Positions 27,520-37,029 of a stretch of 64,000 bases of DNA are shown here, one piece after another. This stretch comes from Oligoflexia bacterium (GTDB lineage Bacteria; Bdellovibrionota; UBA1018; CAIPTA01; JAALKR01). The stretch's first letter is position 1, and each line of letters starts with the position of its first letter. Where the stretch lies: contig JAALKR010000002.1 of NCBI GenBank assembly GCA_011087955.1, forward strand, positions 45,133 to 109,132. The letters run 5' to 3'. A program made the translations under genes and the position numbers. Below the pieces are notes generated by a model. The model made no database searches and was not told the DNA's origin. It was given only the letters and a program-made list of their open reading frames with translations.

Positions 27520-29546
27520 AGTATTTAACAGCTTTATTATTTGTACTTTCAATTTCAATTTCCCCCAGCGCTTATTCACAAGCTCCAGCCACCAATGCTG
27601 ACAGAGCATATTTCAAAGCCGAGCAAATTTTCTTGCGAGATAATTTAGAAGAAACCCTTAAACAACTTGCTCGATTCTTTAAAAAATTTGGAAATTCAGC
27701 AGCGCCAGCAACTCTCGCAAAGGCCCACAATCTGCGAGGGCTCACCCTCTTTCAATTAAATAGCACCCAGTCTTCTTCCAGTGAATTTCAAAAGGCCGTC
27801 GATATCGCAGAAGCTCACTTCACACAGAATGAGCCTGAGCTGCATATAGCTAGATACAATCTAGCAAACGCTCTTTTAAAGAGCAAGCAGGCCAATAGCG
27901 CAAACAACGTATTACTAAAGGTCAATCCAGCCATATTGGATGAAGACACGAAAATTCGTTATTATCATTTGCTTGGCCGAGCTCTGGAAGCTACAAAAAA
28001 CTATCCTTCCTCTGTTGTTGCCTACTTATTTACCACAAATGAGTTAGAGCAGAGAGACTCAACATTTTCTAACCCTATTGCACGAAAAGCGTACGAGCTC
28101 TCAAAAAATATCTTTTTAAATAGTAATGAATCTGACTTAGCCCGGATAGAAAACCTAGAAGGTAAGATGAGAGAAAATGGTGTCGGAACCTGGACAGCTC
28201 GACTTATTTTAGCAAGAGGTTATATGTTTTCCGGACGACGTGAAGAGGCACTTGATTTGCTTAATTCATTTTTAGACAAAGCAAAAAATCACCCGCTTGA
28301 GGCCGAAGGGCGTAGGCTTATTCAGTTAATGCAAAAACTCTCAATCGTAAACCCACATCGAGTTGGAATTCTACTTCCCCTTTCTGGTCGATTTCAAAAA
28401 TATGGTCGGTTGAGCCTAAAGTCTGCATTATTGGCGCGCAAAAACTTAATGAAAGCTCGAAAGACCTCCCAAGTTGCAGGTCCGAATATTGAGTTCGTTA
28501 TCCGGGACTCTGGATCTACTGAAGAGTCGGCTAAAATTGCATTTGAAAGGCTAGCTACAGAAGACCACGTAGTTGGTATTATTGGACCACTGCTAAAGCG
28601 TCAAGCTCTTGAAGTTGGAAGACTAGCTCAAGAATATGGCGTTCCACTTTTTAGCCTGTCTCGAAAGCAAGCATTGAGTCAGCTGGGTTCATTTATTTTC
28701 CCATTTGCTCTTACCCCTGAGCAACAAGTGAACACTCTACTAGACCATTTGATGACTGAAAAAGGCTTTAAGCGATTTGCAATTTTGTCTCCCAGCAGTC
28801 CAGCAGCAAAGGAATACGTAAATATCTTTTGGACAGAAGTGGAAAAACGCGGTGGATTAATCAGAGGATATGAAGAGTATGCTGCAGGCTCAACCGACTT
28901 CCGCTTCCCATTAAAAAAACTGCTTGGTCTCTTCTATGAAGGGGCTCGACTCATGGAGAAGAGAGAATTAAAACGCAGAGAAAAAATTTATGCCTCAACT
29001 TTAAAGGCCCGTGGGAAGCTTCGTGAACGAATGTTGAGCCAGTACAAATTGAAGCCGATTGTAGATTTTGATGCAGTATTTGTTCCTGATGGACCAAAAG
29101 CAATCGGACAAATAGCCCCGTCATTTGCAGTTTATGGGATTAAGAATCTACCATTCCTAGGGTTGAATACATGGAACACGATGGATATAGTAAACCGAGC
29201 AGGCCAGTATCTTCAACGTTCGTACTTCGTTGATTCCTTCTATTCCCACTCCCGCCGTCCCGAAGCTATAAAATTTATCAGAGAATTCCGCGCTAATTTT
29301 GGGTCGTCCCCGGCCACTCTTGAAGTTCAAGCCTATGATGCTACACGAATTCTGATTCATGCGATTGCTTCTGGTAAAGTAGTGTCCCGATCTGATTTAC
29401 GGAATCATATTCGCACTCACCAAGACTTACGCGGAATTTCCGGTACATTCAAGTTTGACAATAACGGCGTGCAAAGAGGTACATACCTGTTAGGGGTTAG
29501 TGGCAAAAAAATCCTCGAAGTAGAACGTAAACGTAAGCACCTTTAG
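27516..29546 (+). CDS. Penicillin-binding-protein activator-like protein (TPR plus periplasmic-binding fold)
   Basis: The 676-residue protein has a cleavable signal peptide ([16 protein letters not shown]; no lipobox). Residues about 25-275 are alpha-helical and TPR-like ([27 protein letters not shown]). From about residue 282 ([17 protein letters not shown]) a type I periplasmic-binding fold (Peripla_BP_6, as in branched-chain amino-acid binding proteins) runs to the end. This two-part form is that of LpoA-like activators of class A penicillin-binding proteins. LpoA proper is an outer-membrane lipoprotein; this one lacks a lipid-attachment Cys, so the role as PBP activator is only suggested. 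It starts in the dnaJ stop. A Lys/Arg-rich helical insert near residues 475-520 ([19 protein letters not shown]) is unusual. Confidence 0.75.
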   Translation: MKYLTALLFVLSISISPSAYSQAPATNADRAYFKAEQIFLRDNLEETLKQLARFFKKFGNSAAPATLAKAHNLRGLTLFQLNSTQSSSSEFQKAVDIAEAHFTQNEPELHIARYNLANALLKSKQANSANNVLLKVNPAILDEDTKIRYYHLLGRALEATKNYPSSVVAYLFTTNELEQRDSTFSNPIARKAYELSKNIFLNSNESDLARIENLEGKMRENGVGTWTARLILARGYMFSGRREEALDLLNSFLDKAKNHPLEAEGRRLIQLMQKLSIVNPHRVGILLPLSGRFQKYGRLSLKSALLARKNLMKARKTSQVAGPNIEFVIRDSGSTEESAKIAFERLATEDHVVGIIGPLLKRQALEVGRLAQEYGVPLFSLSRKQALSQLGSFIFPFALTPEQQVNTLLDHLMTEKGFKRFAILSPSSPAAKEYVNIFWTEVEKRGGLIRGYEEYAAGSTDFRFPLKKLLGLFYEGARLMEKRELKRREKIYASTLKARGKLRERMLSQYKLKPIVDFDAVFVPDGPKAIGQIAPSFAVYGIKNLPFLGLNTWNTMDIVNRAGQYLQRSYFVDSFYSHSRRPEAIKFIREFRANFGSSPATLEVQAYDATRILIHAIASGKVVSRSDLRNHIRTHQDLRGISGTFKFDNNGVQRGTYLLGVSGKKILEVERKRKHL

Positions 29547-29552
29547 TTTTTT

Positions 29553-29582
29553 GATTCTTGTATACACCATTTCGATTCTTGT
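29553..29582. repeat. Pair of 9-bp direct repeats upstream of fliD
   Basis: GATTCTTGT occurs at 29553-29561 and again at 29574-29582. The spacing is 21 bp, two turns of the helix, so both face the same side. The second copy overlaps the -35 element of the fliD promoter. This fits a binding site for a regulator, which is unproven. Confidence 0.45.
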
Positions 29583-29607
29583 CTGTGCCACAATGAAATC
29601 ATATAAT
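29579..29607 (+). promoter_or_regulatory. Probable fliD promoter
   Basis: TTGTCT (29579-29584), 17 bases, TATAAT (29602-29607), about 36 bases before the fliD start. It looks like an ordinary sigma-70 promoter; no sigma-28 or sigma-54 flagellar consensus was seen. Confidence 0.6.
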
Positions 29608-29642
29608 TTAAGAGGAGTCTTTAATTCATCAAGGAGGATGGA

Positions 29643-31025
29643 TTGGCTATCAGTTTAGGCCCGATTGCATCTGGTCTGCCTAAAGATATCGTGGATCGCT
29701 TGATGGAGGTCGAGCAGCGTCCACTCAAAGCTCTTGGCGATCGAAAAGCCAACGAAGAGAGCCGCCTTGCTTTGGTACAAGACCTATTGCAGCGTCTTCG
29801 CGACGCGAAGACTGATTTAGATGCACTCGGAAAATATCGAGAATTTAGACTTCTACTTGCAAATATCCCTAGAGATGATTTGATGGCTATGACCATTGAT
29901 AGTGAGATCGCCGAGCCGGGCGAATATCAGTTTGAAATCAAGCAGCTATCAGGTCGTTCTTCAATGTTATCCAACGGATTTGAAGACCCAAATGATACAC
30001 AAATTGGTGTCGGCTATTTCTCATATGATCTTCCAAATGGCGAAACCGAAGAAGTTTTTATCGACTATGACAACAATACGCTTCAAGGCATTGCAAATAA
30101 AATTAATGACCAAAAAAATCTAAATCTCCAGGCGCTTGTTGTCGATGATGGAGCTGGCACTGAGAATCCTTGGCGTTTGATTATTGCTCATAAAGAATCT
30201 GGAGAGATTAACGATGCTGAATTTCCAACATTTTATTTTGTTGATGGAGATGAAGACTTTTATCTCGATAAAGAGCGCCCGGCCCAAAACTCGGTTGTCT
30301 CTGTGAACGGGTTTGATGTCGAATTCGCAAGCACAAAATTTGATACACTATTACCCGGAGTAACGATTGACCTAAAAGACGCAGATCCAGGCACTGAATT
30401 TACTGTAAAAATTCAAGAAGATATTGAATCTGCTGAAGCGAAGGTGCGAGCAGTTGTAGAGAAGCTAAATAATATACTTCAATTCATACAAACTCAGAAT
30501 AAAATCGATGAAAATACAGATACTAGAAAAACTCTTGGTGGCGACATCACTTTGCAAAATCTAGAGTCTTTGATTCGCAGAATGGTAATGGAAAATTACC
30601 CTACTAGTGACGGAGGCATGCGGTTCGCAGATCTTGGAGTTACTTTCCAAAGAGACGGTTTATTAAAAATTAATGATAATAAGTTAAAAAATGCTGTTAC
30701 TGCTAGATTTGAACAGGTAGGCGAATTTTTTGCTGGAATCAACGATAACGGAAGCGGATTTGTAGGAAAACTTTCTGGGTCGATAAAAAACTACACTAAG
30801 TTCAATGGTCTAGTAGATAGTCGGCAACAAGGTATTAAACGACGAATCGATGATATTGACCGGCAAATTGAAACTAAAGAGCGACAAGTTGAAAAAACTA
30901 GGGACGATTTAAAGCGAAAATTCGCTACACTAGAGAGCACTATGGCACGACTAAAAGGGCAGCAGGCTCAAGTCTCGGCGGCGTTGGGCTCAAGTGATGG
31001 GCTCGGAGGACTTATTGGCGGCTAA
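29643..31025 (+). CDS. fliD: Flagellar hook-associated protein 2 (filament cap) FliD
   Basis: FliD caps the growing filament and helps insert flagellin. The protein has 460 residues. The start is TTG at 29643 with a perfect AAGGAGG six bases before it. The N-terminal region (PIASGLPKDIVDRLMEVEQRPL) and the coiled coil after it are FliD-type. The middle beta domains follow. The C-terminal domain has FADLGVTFQRDGLLKINDNKL and a long terminal coiled coil (RIDDIDRQIETKERQVEKTRDDL) ending in a Gly-rich tail, as in the family. fliS follows 26 bases later. Confidence 0.92.
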   Translation: MAISLGPIASGLPKDIVDRLMEVEQRPLKALGDRKANEESRLALVQDLLQRLRDAKTDLDALGKYREFRLLLANIPRDDLMAMTIDSEIAEPGEYQFEIKQLSGRSSMLSNGFEDPNDTQIGVGYFSYDLPNGETEEVFIDYDNNTLQGIANKINDQKNLNLQALVVDDGAGTENPWRLIIAHKESGEINDAEFPTFYFVDGDEDFYLDKERPAQNSVVSVNGFDVEFASTKFDTLLPGVTIDLKDADPGTEFTVKIQEDIESAEAKVRAVVEKLNNILQFIQTQNKIDENTDTRKTLGGDITLQNLESLIRRMVMENYPTSDGGMRFADLGVTFQRDGLLKINDNKLKNAVTARFEQVGEFFAGINDNGSGFVGKLSGSIKNYTKFNGLVDSRQQGIKRRIDDIDRQIETKERQVEKTRDDLKRKFATLESTMARLKGQQAQVSAALGSSDGLGGLIGG

Positions 31026-31051
31026 GATAATAAAGAAGAGGAGACTAGCTA

Positions 31052-31504
31052 ATGCAACACCCATATGGAAATAAGGCATATCACAAGACCTCGATCACAA
31101 CTGCGAGCAAAGAACAGCTCTTGCTCATGCTGTATGAAGGGTGCATTCGCAATTTCAAAAAAGCTAAGCTAGCAATGGAGCAGGGGAATATTGCTGAAAA
31201 AGGGAAGTGGCTCGGAAAAGCTCAAGATATTGTAAATGAATTATCCAGTTCACTAGATTTTGAAAAAGGTGGGGAAATTGCTAAACAATTAGAGTCTCTT
31301 TATCTATTTGTTTTCTTGGAATCTACTGAAGCAAATATTGAAAACAATCCAGAAAAACTAGAGCAATGTATTACAGTGATGATGACTCTCTATGAAGGCT
31401 GGCAAGGTGCTGTGAAAAAGATCCAGAAAGAAAAAGGCAAGGGAGGTGTTGGTGAAGAAGATACTGGCAAAGCAGGCGCAAAAGTAAGCTTGAGGAGTGA
31501 GTAG
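31052..31504 (+). CDS. fliS: Flagellin export chaperone FliS
   Basis: FliS binds flagellin C-termini in the cytoplasm before export. The protein has 150 residues. The opening NKAYHKTSITTASKEQLLLMLYEGCIRNF is the FliS signature (split here: NKAYHKTSITTAS, then LLLMLYEGCIRNF), and the rest is a helical bundle. The C-terminus is a Gly/Lys-rich tail. The usual partner, fliD, is directly upstream. The next gene starts about two bases after the stop. Confidence 0.95.
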   Translation: MQHPYGNKAYHKTSITTASKEQLLLMLYEGCIRNFKKAKLAMEQGNIAEKGKWLGKAQDIVNELSSSLDFEKGGEIAKQLESLYLFVFLESTEANIENNPEKLEQCITVMMTLYEGWQGAVKKIQKEKGKGGVGEEDTGKAGAKVSLRSE

Positions 31505-31505
31505 T

Positions 31506-31940
31506 TTGGAAGAGCTATTAGAAGCCTTGGCAAAAAAAAGCCTGTGGTTACACAAAATCATCAGCGTAAGCCAAAAATTTCTAGAAGAGGTCAAAGCAAA
31601 CCCTGATTTAGCTTTAGAAAATCTAGATACATTTGACCAAAATCGCGAATCTCTCGTAAAAATGACCATTAATGCAGAGAATCAAATTATAAGTATAATG
31701 CGCCAACAAAAAAATCTAACTCCCAATAAAGAACAAAGTAGAAAAATAGAGTTTTATATTCAGGAATACCAAGAAAAACTCCGAAAAATGCGGCGCATTG
31801 ACTCGGAAATTTTGCCAATCCTCGATACACTGAAAATTGAGCAGAAGACGAAGATTTACAATCTGCAAAAAGGTAAACGGGCTTTATCAAATTACCGCGG
31901 CCAAGTAAAAAGTAGGTCGAATTTTGATGTGCAACTATGA
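31506..31940 (+). CDS. Short helical protein at the fliT position
   Basis: A 144-residue, all-helical, Lys/Glu-rich protein without signal peptide or membrane segment. I place the start at the TTG at 31506, with AGGAG eight bases upstream; a GTG at 31497 lacks a spaced ribosome site. In many bacteria fliD-fliS is followed by fliT, a small helical chaperone of FliD. Position, size and coiled-coil content fit FliT or a FlgN-like chaperone, but no residue motif confirms it. The stop overlaps the next gene by four bases (ATGA). Confidence 0.65.
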   Translation: MEELLEALAKKSLWLHKIISVSQKFLEEVKANPDLALENLDTFDQNRESLVKMTINAENQIISIMRQQKNLTPNKEQSRKIEFYIQEYQEKLRKMRRIDSEILPILDTLKIEQKTKIYNLQKGKRALSNYRGQVKSRSNFDVQL

Positions 31941-32953
31941 TCAAGGATTTGATGCAAAATAAAGGCTTAGATCACCAACTGAACTTTGAAGATCTTCCCT
32001 CTCTTAGTTCGCTGGTGGACGAGACATTTGAAACCGCTGAATCAAAGAATTCTGATGAGCCTATTCTTAAAGATGGCCGATTGAACACCTCGTTTCTGTT
32101 AAAAAACGCGCGTATTCTATTGGCTGCAAAAGACTTTGAGCTAGCTAAGTCGATTTTTAATAAATTGATTGAAGCCGGCGAAGCGCTTGGCGCTTCCTAT
32201 GCCGGGCTTGGTGTTTGCTTTCAAACTGATGGTGATGTTGATGCCTCTATTGAGTCCTACCGAGAAGCAATTATTTATGAGCCTTCGTTCACCTCATTGA
32301 TCGCACTAACAGATTTATATTGCCGAAAAAGTGATTTTAAATTAGCCATCAAAGCCCTATTACGCGCAAACCACTTACCTAAAATACGCAAATCCGAATC
32401 ATTTAGAATTCATCAAAGTCTAGCTAACTGTTACCTGCGGATTGATCAGTTTAACCATGCAGAAATACATTTTAAACACGCCTTTGACCTAAACTCCAAG
32501 GATGACAATCTAAATGTATGCCTTGGCTGTTTTGCTTTGATGAAAGAGAATCTTCCACTAGCTACGGTTCATTTTCAAGAAGCAAGCAGAGCAAACCCAA
32601 ATAACAGTAAAGCTATAACTGGTTCCGGATACGTCAAATACCTGGGCAGTGACTTTGATAGCGCTTTGGAATATTTTTCTCGCGCATTAGAAATTAACAT
32701 CACAAATTCAAGTGCTCTATTTTATCTAATAAAAACTGCATACAAACTTAAAGCATTTGCTAATGTCATAGAATTGACAGAAAAATTTATCCGAAATAAT
32801 CCTGTCAATTCAAGCATCTTATATGCGTTAGCCGGCATGTACCACCATACGAAGCAGGACCCACAAGCAGTTGAGCTTTGCAGCCAAATTTTGGGCCTAA
32901 ATCCCGAGCATGAGGCAGCTAAAAATTTGCGTCAGATTTGTGTAACGAAGTAG
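31937..32953 (+). CDS. TPR-repeat protein in the flagellar cluster
   Basis: The 338-residue cytoplasmic protein has about eight tetratricopeptide repeats from residue 50 onward (for example AGLGVCFQTDGDVDASIESY, SLANCYLRIDQFNHAEIHF). TPR proteins are scaffolds. It overlaps the FliT-like gene and precedes a GT9-like glycosyltransferase by 61 bases. In flagellar glycosylation islands TPR proteins often accompany glycosyltransferases, so a role in flagellin modification is possible but not shown. Confidence 0.8.
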   Translation: MIKDLMQNKGLDHQLNFEDLPSLSSLVDETFETAESKNSDEPILKDGRLNTSFLLKNARILLAAKDFELAKSIFNKLIEAGEALGASYAGLGVCFQTDGDVDASIESYREAIIYEPSFTSLIALTDLYCRKSDFKLAIKALLRANHLPKIRKSESFRIHQSLANCYLRIDQFNHAEIHFKHAFDLNSKDDNLNVCLGCFALMKENLPLATVHFQEASRANPNNSKAITGSGYVKYLGSDFDSALEYFSRALEINITNSSALFYLIKTAYKLKAFANVIELTEKFIRNNPVNSSILYALAGMYHHTKQDPQAVELCSQILGLNPEHEAAKNLRQICVTK

Positions 32954-33014
32954 TAGAATTCGTTATAGAATAGCTATAGTAGAATTTTTCCATGGTAGGA
33001 AAAGCGTTGTTATT

Positions 33015-34709
33015 ATGACAGGGAAGTTTAAAAAAATAGCCGTAATTCAGAACGGTGCCGTTGAGCATTTACTCCATTCTTTGCCTGCCGTTCTCGGGCT
33101 GAAACGTAAGCATCCTAACGCTAGTATTACTCTTTATTCCGATAAGTCTTACGCCGCACTAACAAACACTTGGACCATCATTGATCGCATTCTTCATATA
33201 GATACTGAAGAGCTAAAAAGGCGCTCTGCCGCAGAGCCCGATCGAAGCCTTGCTGAGATCTTTGACTCCTGCGACCTTAAGAGCAACCAGAAGTACGACT
33301 TAATTGTAAATCTAAGTTTTAACGATTTCTCTACGTTACTAGCTAGCCACTTAAGCGCTCCAAAAATCCTTGGGCCATATTTAAATGAGAACAATGAGGT
33401 AACTCTAAGCAGTGAGTGGGCAATGTTTTTTGCTGCTAATGTGGATAAATCTATTTTAAATCCCTTTCACTTCGTCGATTTATATAAGTATATTGCCGAA
33501 GTACAAGACCAAGATATTGTAGCAGAGCTGCTTCCAACTGAAGAGCATCTAGAAGCAGTAGATTCTTTTTTATCCAACAATGATGGGCTGCGAATAGGTC
33601 TTGAGCTTAAGTCTTTATGGCCCATTCAATATAATCTTGAACTGGCGCTCACTTTCCTTAAAAAATATAAGAAGTGTAGAATTTATCTTATTGGCTCTAT
33701 GAACGAAAGGCCAGTTGCAAAATCGATTCTCTCAAATATACCAAATAAATTACGTTCCAGATGCGTAGATTTGTCTGGGCAAGCCAATATAAATGAACTC
33801 TTGGCTCTAACTGAACGGCTGCACCTGATGATTGGTGCTGGTGGCATAAGCACACATTTCAGTGCAGCAGTAGGAACACTCACAGTAACATTAGATTATA
33901 TTAATCAGAACATGTTTCAAAGCAGCCCATATGGGCACGGCCATATAATTATCGGAGATGACAACCAAGACAGTGAGCATATTGCAGTCCCACCTTCCAC
34001 AGTTGCAAATATTATCGAGTTTATAATTGAATCAAATGATACAAAGGCTCCCACAATTGAACAGTGGCAACAGGCTTTTACCAACAAGACACTCTCCATT
34101 GATCCACAATTCAAAGTGTTTGTATCTCAAAGGCAGGTATTTCACCAATTTAATGGCGTAGAACGAGTCGATTATGTTCTTGAACCGGTAAATACCAATA
34201 ATGCAAATCTTCAAGAGTCTTTAATTTCAATATACCGATTAATTTGGCAATTCGATTTGAACCACTCAGAAGACACAATGACTGAAGTGATGCTTTTCAA
34301 AAAACAAACAATCGATGCCCTGCCGAATCTGGTCTCTTCTTTAGAGAAGCTGTATAAGCTAGCAAAATTCGGTTCGAATTACTCAAAATTTGTATTAGAA
34401 GATCTACACAAGAGCGATATTGAGCAAGCAAAACTGGATAGCGATCGGTTACAAGAAATTGACAATCTGATACACACCCTTGCTCAAGAAATTGCAGCTG
34501 TAGCGCCAATCTGCAATTTCTATCACACTAGCCAAGCACAAATACATGATACGGACCCAATTATCGTCGCAGAAAAGGCAAATTTTGCATACAATCGAAT
34601 TAAACTCCATGTAAACCTGGTTCTGGATTTGGTTCAGGAAATAATCGCTAAAAACAACGTTGGGCAATCACTTGAGATAAATCAAGACTCCGAAATTACC
34701 TCTGATTGA
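33015..34709 (+). CDS. Heptosyltransferase-like (GT9) glycosyltransferase with a C-terminal helical extension
   Basis: Residues 1 to about 330 look like a GT9 (ADP-heptose:LPS heptosyltransferase type) GT-B fold. The opening KKIAVIQNGAVEHLLHSLPAVLGLKRKHP matches the family pattern (given in part: IAVIQNGAVEHLLHSLPAV). The C-lobe has LRIGLELKSLWPIQYN, IYLIGSMNE and DLSGQANINELLAL...LMIGAGGISTHFSAAVGT, the nucleotide-sugar-binding region. The last 230 residues are helical and not part of GT9; normal heptosyltransferases are about 350 residues. The position behind fliD-fliS suggests a substrate in the flagellum (flagellin glycosylation) and not LPS. That is inference. Confidence 0.75.
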   Translation: MTGKFKKIAVIQNGAVEHLLHSLPAVLGLKRKHPNASITLYSDKSYAALTNTWTIIDRILHIDTEELKRRSAAEPDRSLAEIFDSCDLKSNQKYDLIVNLSFNDFSTLLASHLSAPKILGPYLNENNEVTLSSEWAMFFAANVDKSILNPFHFVDLYKYIAEVQDQDIVAELLPTEEHLEAVDSFLSNNDGLRIGLELKSLWPIQYNLELALTFLKKYKKCRIYLIGSMNERPVAKSILSNIPNKLRSRCVDLSGQANINELLALTERLHLMIGAGGISTHFSAAVGTLTVTLDYINQNMFQSSPYGHGHIIIGDDNQDSEHIAVPPSTVANIIEFIIESNDTKAPTIEQWQQAFTNKTLSIDPQFKVFVSQRQVFHQFNGVERVDYVLEPVNTNNANLQESLISIYRLIWQFDLNHSEDTMTEVMLFKKQTIDALPNLVSSLEKLYKLAKFGSNYSKFVLEDLHKSDIEQAKLDSDRLQEIDNLIHTLAQEIAAVAPICNFYHTSQAQIHDTDPIIVAEKANFAYNRIKLHVNLVLDLVQEIIAKNNVGQSLEINQDSEITSD

Positions 34710-34719
34710 AGCCCTAAGA

Positions 34720-36675
34720 ATGAGCACCAACATTATAGTTGATGATAACGTTGATTCTTTTAAACTAAGTCTCGTTGGCGAATCTAGTAACTTCAATACC
34801 TTAATTAAAAAATTAGGTAAAAAATCAAATCCAACACAGTATAAAAATGTATCTGAACTATTAAATAGCAAACAACGCTCTAGTGAAGTAGTTATTCTCT
34901 CTGAAGAAAAAATTACAAGAAAGGCTATTCAACGAATTACAGTCAATCGACCATTAGCAGCTATTGCAGTGCTGGTCAAGATCAACAGCCGGAAAAATTT
35001 CCCACATGGCAACAACCACGCAATAACGTTTGTTGATCAAAGAATGTCAAAAAACGCAATTCGAATCAATTTGCAGTGCGCTCTGCGTGTGGCAGAAAAG
35101 CGCAATCGACTACAATCTCTCGAAGCTTTTTTAAATAGCCACTCAGATGCTACCTGCCAAACCCTTAAAACAATTTCAGAATCTACATGGACAGCAACTG
35201 TTCCTGCTAATTACCATGATATGACAAAATCTCTCCTGAGGCTTATGCAGCGTATTGGGGTAAACAGAGTTTTGTTAGTGTCGAGTACTGATACTGGACA
35301 AGTACTAACTTACGAAAGCTGTAAAGACGTCAACTCCGTGAATGTCGAAATCAGTAATAGTAAGAATTTATCTGCACTAAATAAACTTACTCAGAGTGTA
35401 TCAATTGTAAATTCCACTGAGCATGCTCACAAACTAGGTAACCTAACCGACTCACCATGGGCATATGCAATGGTGTTCAAATACAACACTCCAGCCATAG
35501 AAGGGAACGAACTACAACAATCGTTCCTGGTTTCCTTTCGCCAGGATCTAGAGGGATTTAACAAGAATGAGATTGAACTAGCAAGCATAATGTATTCCAT
35601 TATTGGCCTTGGACTTCAAAAAGTTGCCATCCTTAACTACAATCATTCGGCGGCGCGAGATTGGAGTGATACCTTCGACTCGATTTCCGAGCCACTTAGC
35701 ATCATCAATAAGCGCTACGAAATAGTTCGAGCAAATAAAGCATTTTCACGCGCAGTTGGTAAGCACATCACAAAACTTCCAGGGAGGAAGTGCTATTCCT
35801 TGTTTTCTCAACGGAATTCAAAATGTAAAAACTGTTTGCCGATTTCGAAATCCATCTCATCAATACCAATAAAAGTGGATGGGAGAAGAAATCAAAAATT
35901 TTATGTTTGGAGCTATCCAATCAAAACAAGCAACCGCGAGGTGCAACGAATTCATTTTTATCGGAACATCTCAGTAGAACATCAATTAACCACAACATTA
36001 ATTCAATCGGAGCGTATGCAAGCTATAGGAGATTTATTAACCGCTGTGTCACATGAAATAAATAATCCATTAACTGGAATAATCTCTACTGTGCAGGTAA
36101 TGCTTGCTGAAAACAAAAAGAACGTTAGAACAGAACTTTATGAAGACCTGCAAGAAATTGAAAATTCTGCGCTAAGAGCAGTGCAAATAATAGATAATTT
36201 ATTGGGGTTCGGTGATAATTCCACTGATTCAGCGTGTAGCGTTGAAGAAGGGATTTCGTCTGTAATTAAATTTTCAAAATCATCCTTACGTTCTATTGAT
36301 TTGGAGCTAGACATCGACAAGGAGCTTTCTGATATATCAGTGTCAAGAAGTTCCTTTCAACAAATTCTATTTAATATCATTACAAATGCATCTAATGCAA
36401 TGAGCGCCAACGGAAATTTAAAGATCTTAGCCAAAAATAAAGAATCTAGTTTCATAATTCACCTTGAGGATAATGGAAAAGGAATGTCTAAAAAAACAAT
36501 TCAACAAATTTTTGAGCCTTTTTTCACCCAAAAAAACAAAGGTAGAGGTACTGGGCTAGGAATGGTGATCGTTAAAGACTTGGTAAATCGCATGAATGGT
36601 TCGATAAAAATCAATAGCACACTCGGAACAGGAACTTCTATCCAATTGCAATTCCCAAAGACTGTAGAGGCATGA
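34720..36675 (+). CDS. Soluble hybrid-type sensor histidine kinase with PAS domain
   Basis: The protein has 651 residues and no membrane segment. Residues 1-120 look like a degenerate receiver (VVILSEE, AIAVLVKINSR) without clear phospho-Asp. A region resembling a GAF domain spans about 140-310. A PAS domain follows (about 325-430) with the common Cys motif GRKCYSLF...CKNC. The HisKA motif AVSHEINNPLTGII has its phospho-His near residue 444. The ATPase domain has the N box (NIITNASNAM), G1 (EDNGKGM) and G2 (GRGTGLGM). It is followed at once by a single receiver-domain gene, its likely partner. Input signal and output are unknown; proximity to flagellar genes suggests control of motility. Confidence 0.85.
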   Translation: MSTNIIVDDNVDSFKLSLVGESSNFNTLIKKLGKKSNPTQYKNVSELLNSKQRSSEVVILSEEKITRKAIQRITVNRPLAAIAVLVKINSRKNFPHGNNHAITFVDQRMSKNAIRINLQCALRVAEKRNRLQSLEAFLNSHSDATCQTLKTISESTWTATVPANYHDMTKSLLRLMQRIGVNRVLLVSSTDTGQVLTYESCKDVNSVNVEISNSKNLSALNKLTQSVSIVNSTEHAHKLGNLTDSPWAYAMVFKYNTPAIEGNELQQSFLVSFRQDLEGFNKNEIELASIMYSIIGLGLQKVAILNYNHSAARDWSDTFDSISEPLSIINKRYEIVRANKAFSRAVGKHITKLPGRKCYSLFSQRNSKCKNCLPISKSISSIPIKVDGRRNQKFYVWSYPIKTSNREVQRIHFYRNISVEHQLTTTLIQSERMQAIGDLLTAVSHEINNPLTGIISTVQVMLAENKKNVRTELYEDLQEIENSALRAVQIIDNLLGFGDNSTDSACSVEEGISSVIKFSKSSLRSIDLELDIDKELSDISVSRSSFQQILFNIITNASNAMSANGNLKILAKNKESSFIIHLEDNGKGMSKKTIQQIFEPFFTQKNKGRGTGLGMVIVKDLVNRMNGSIKINSTLGTGTSIQLQFPKTVEA

Positions 36676-37029
36676 TTGAATATTCTAATCGTAGATGATG
36701 AAAAATCTATTACACGCGCATTAAATCGAGCTTTTTCTAGAACAGGGCATGTGGTCACAACGGCTAATAATGGAAGTTCCTCTATTTCATTATTGAGTGA
36801 GAGCTCCTATGACTTACTTCTTATCGATTTAATAATGCCAGATTTAACTGGAGACCAAGTAATTGCTTGGGCCATAGATCAGCATATACAGTTAAAAATA
36901 GTTCTGATGACTGCTTATCAAGATCAAAAAATAGATGAAATTTCGAATAGCAAAAAGGTTAGCGCCGTATTTCGAAAGCCCTTCAACGACGTATTCGCAC
37001 TAGTGAAAGAAATTGAAGCAATCGCTTAA
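36676..37029 (+). CDS. Single-domain response regulator (CheY-like receiver)
   Basis: The 117-residue receiver domain has no output domain. Acidic pocket: LIVDDEKS; phospho-acceptor Asp in LLLIDLIMPDLTGD (about residue 54); Thr in VLMTAYQD; Lys in VFRKPF. The start is TTG directly after the kinase stop (TGATTG), with AGAGG seven bases before. It probably forms a two-component pair with the kinase. Its stop overlaps the nuoN stop on the other strand by four bases. Confidence 0.92.
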   Translation: MNILIVDDEKSITRALNRAFSRTGHVVTTANNGSSSISLLSESSYDLLLIDLIMPDLTGDQVIAWAIDQHIQLKIVLMTAYQDQKIDEISNSKKVSAVFRKPFNDVFALVKEIEAIA

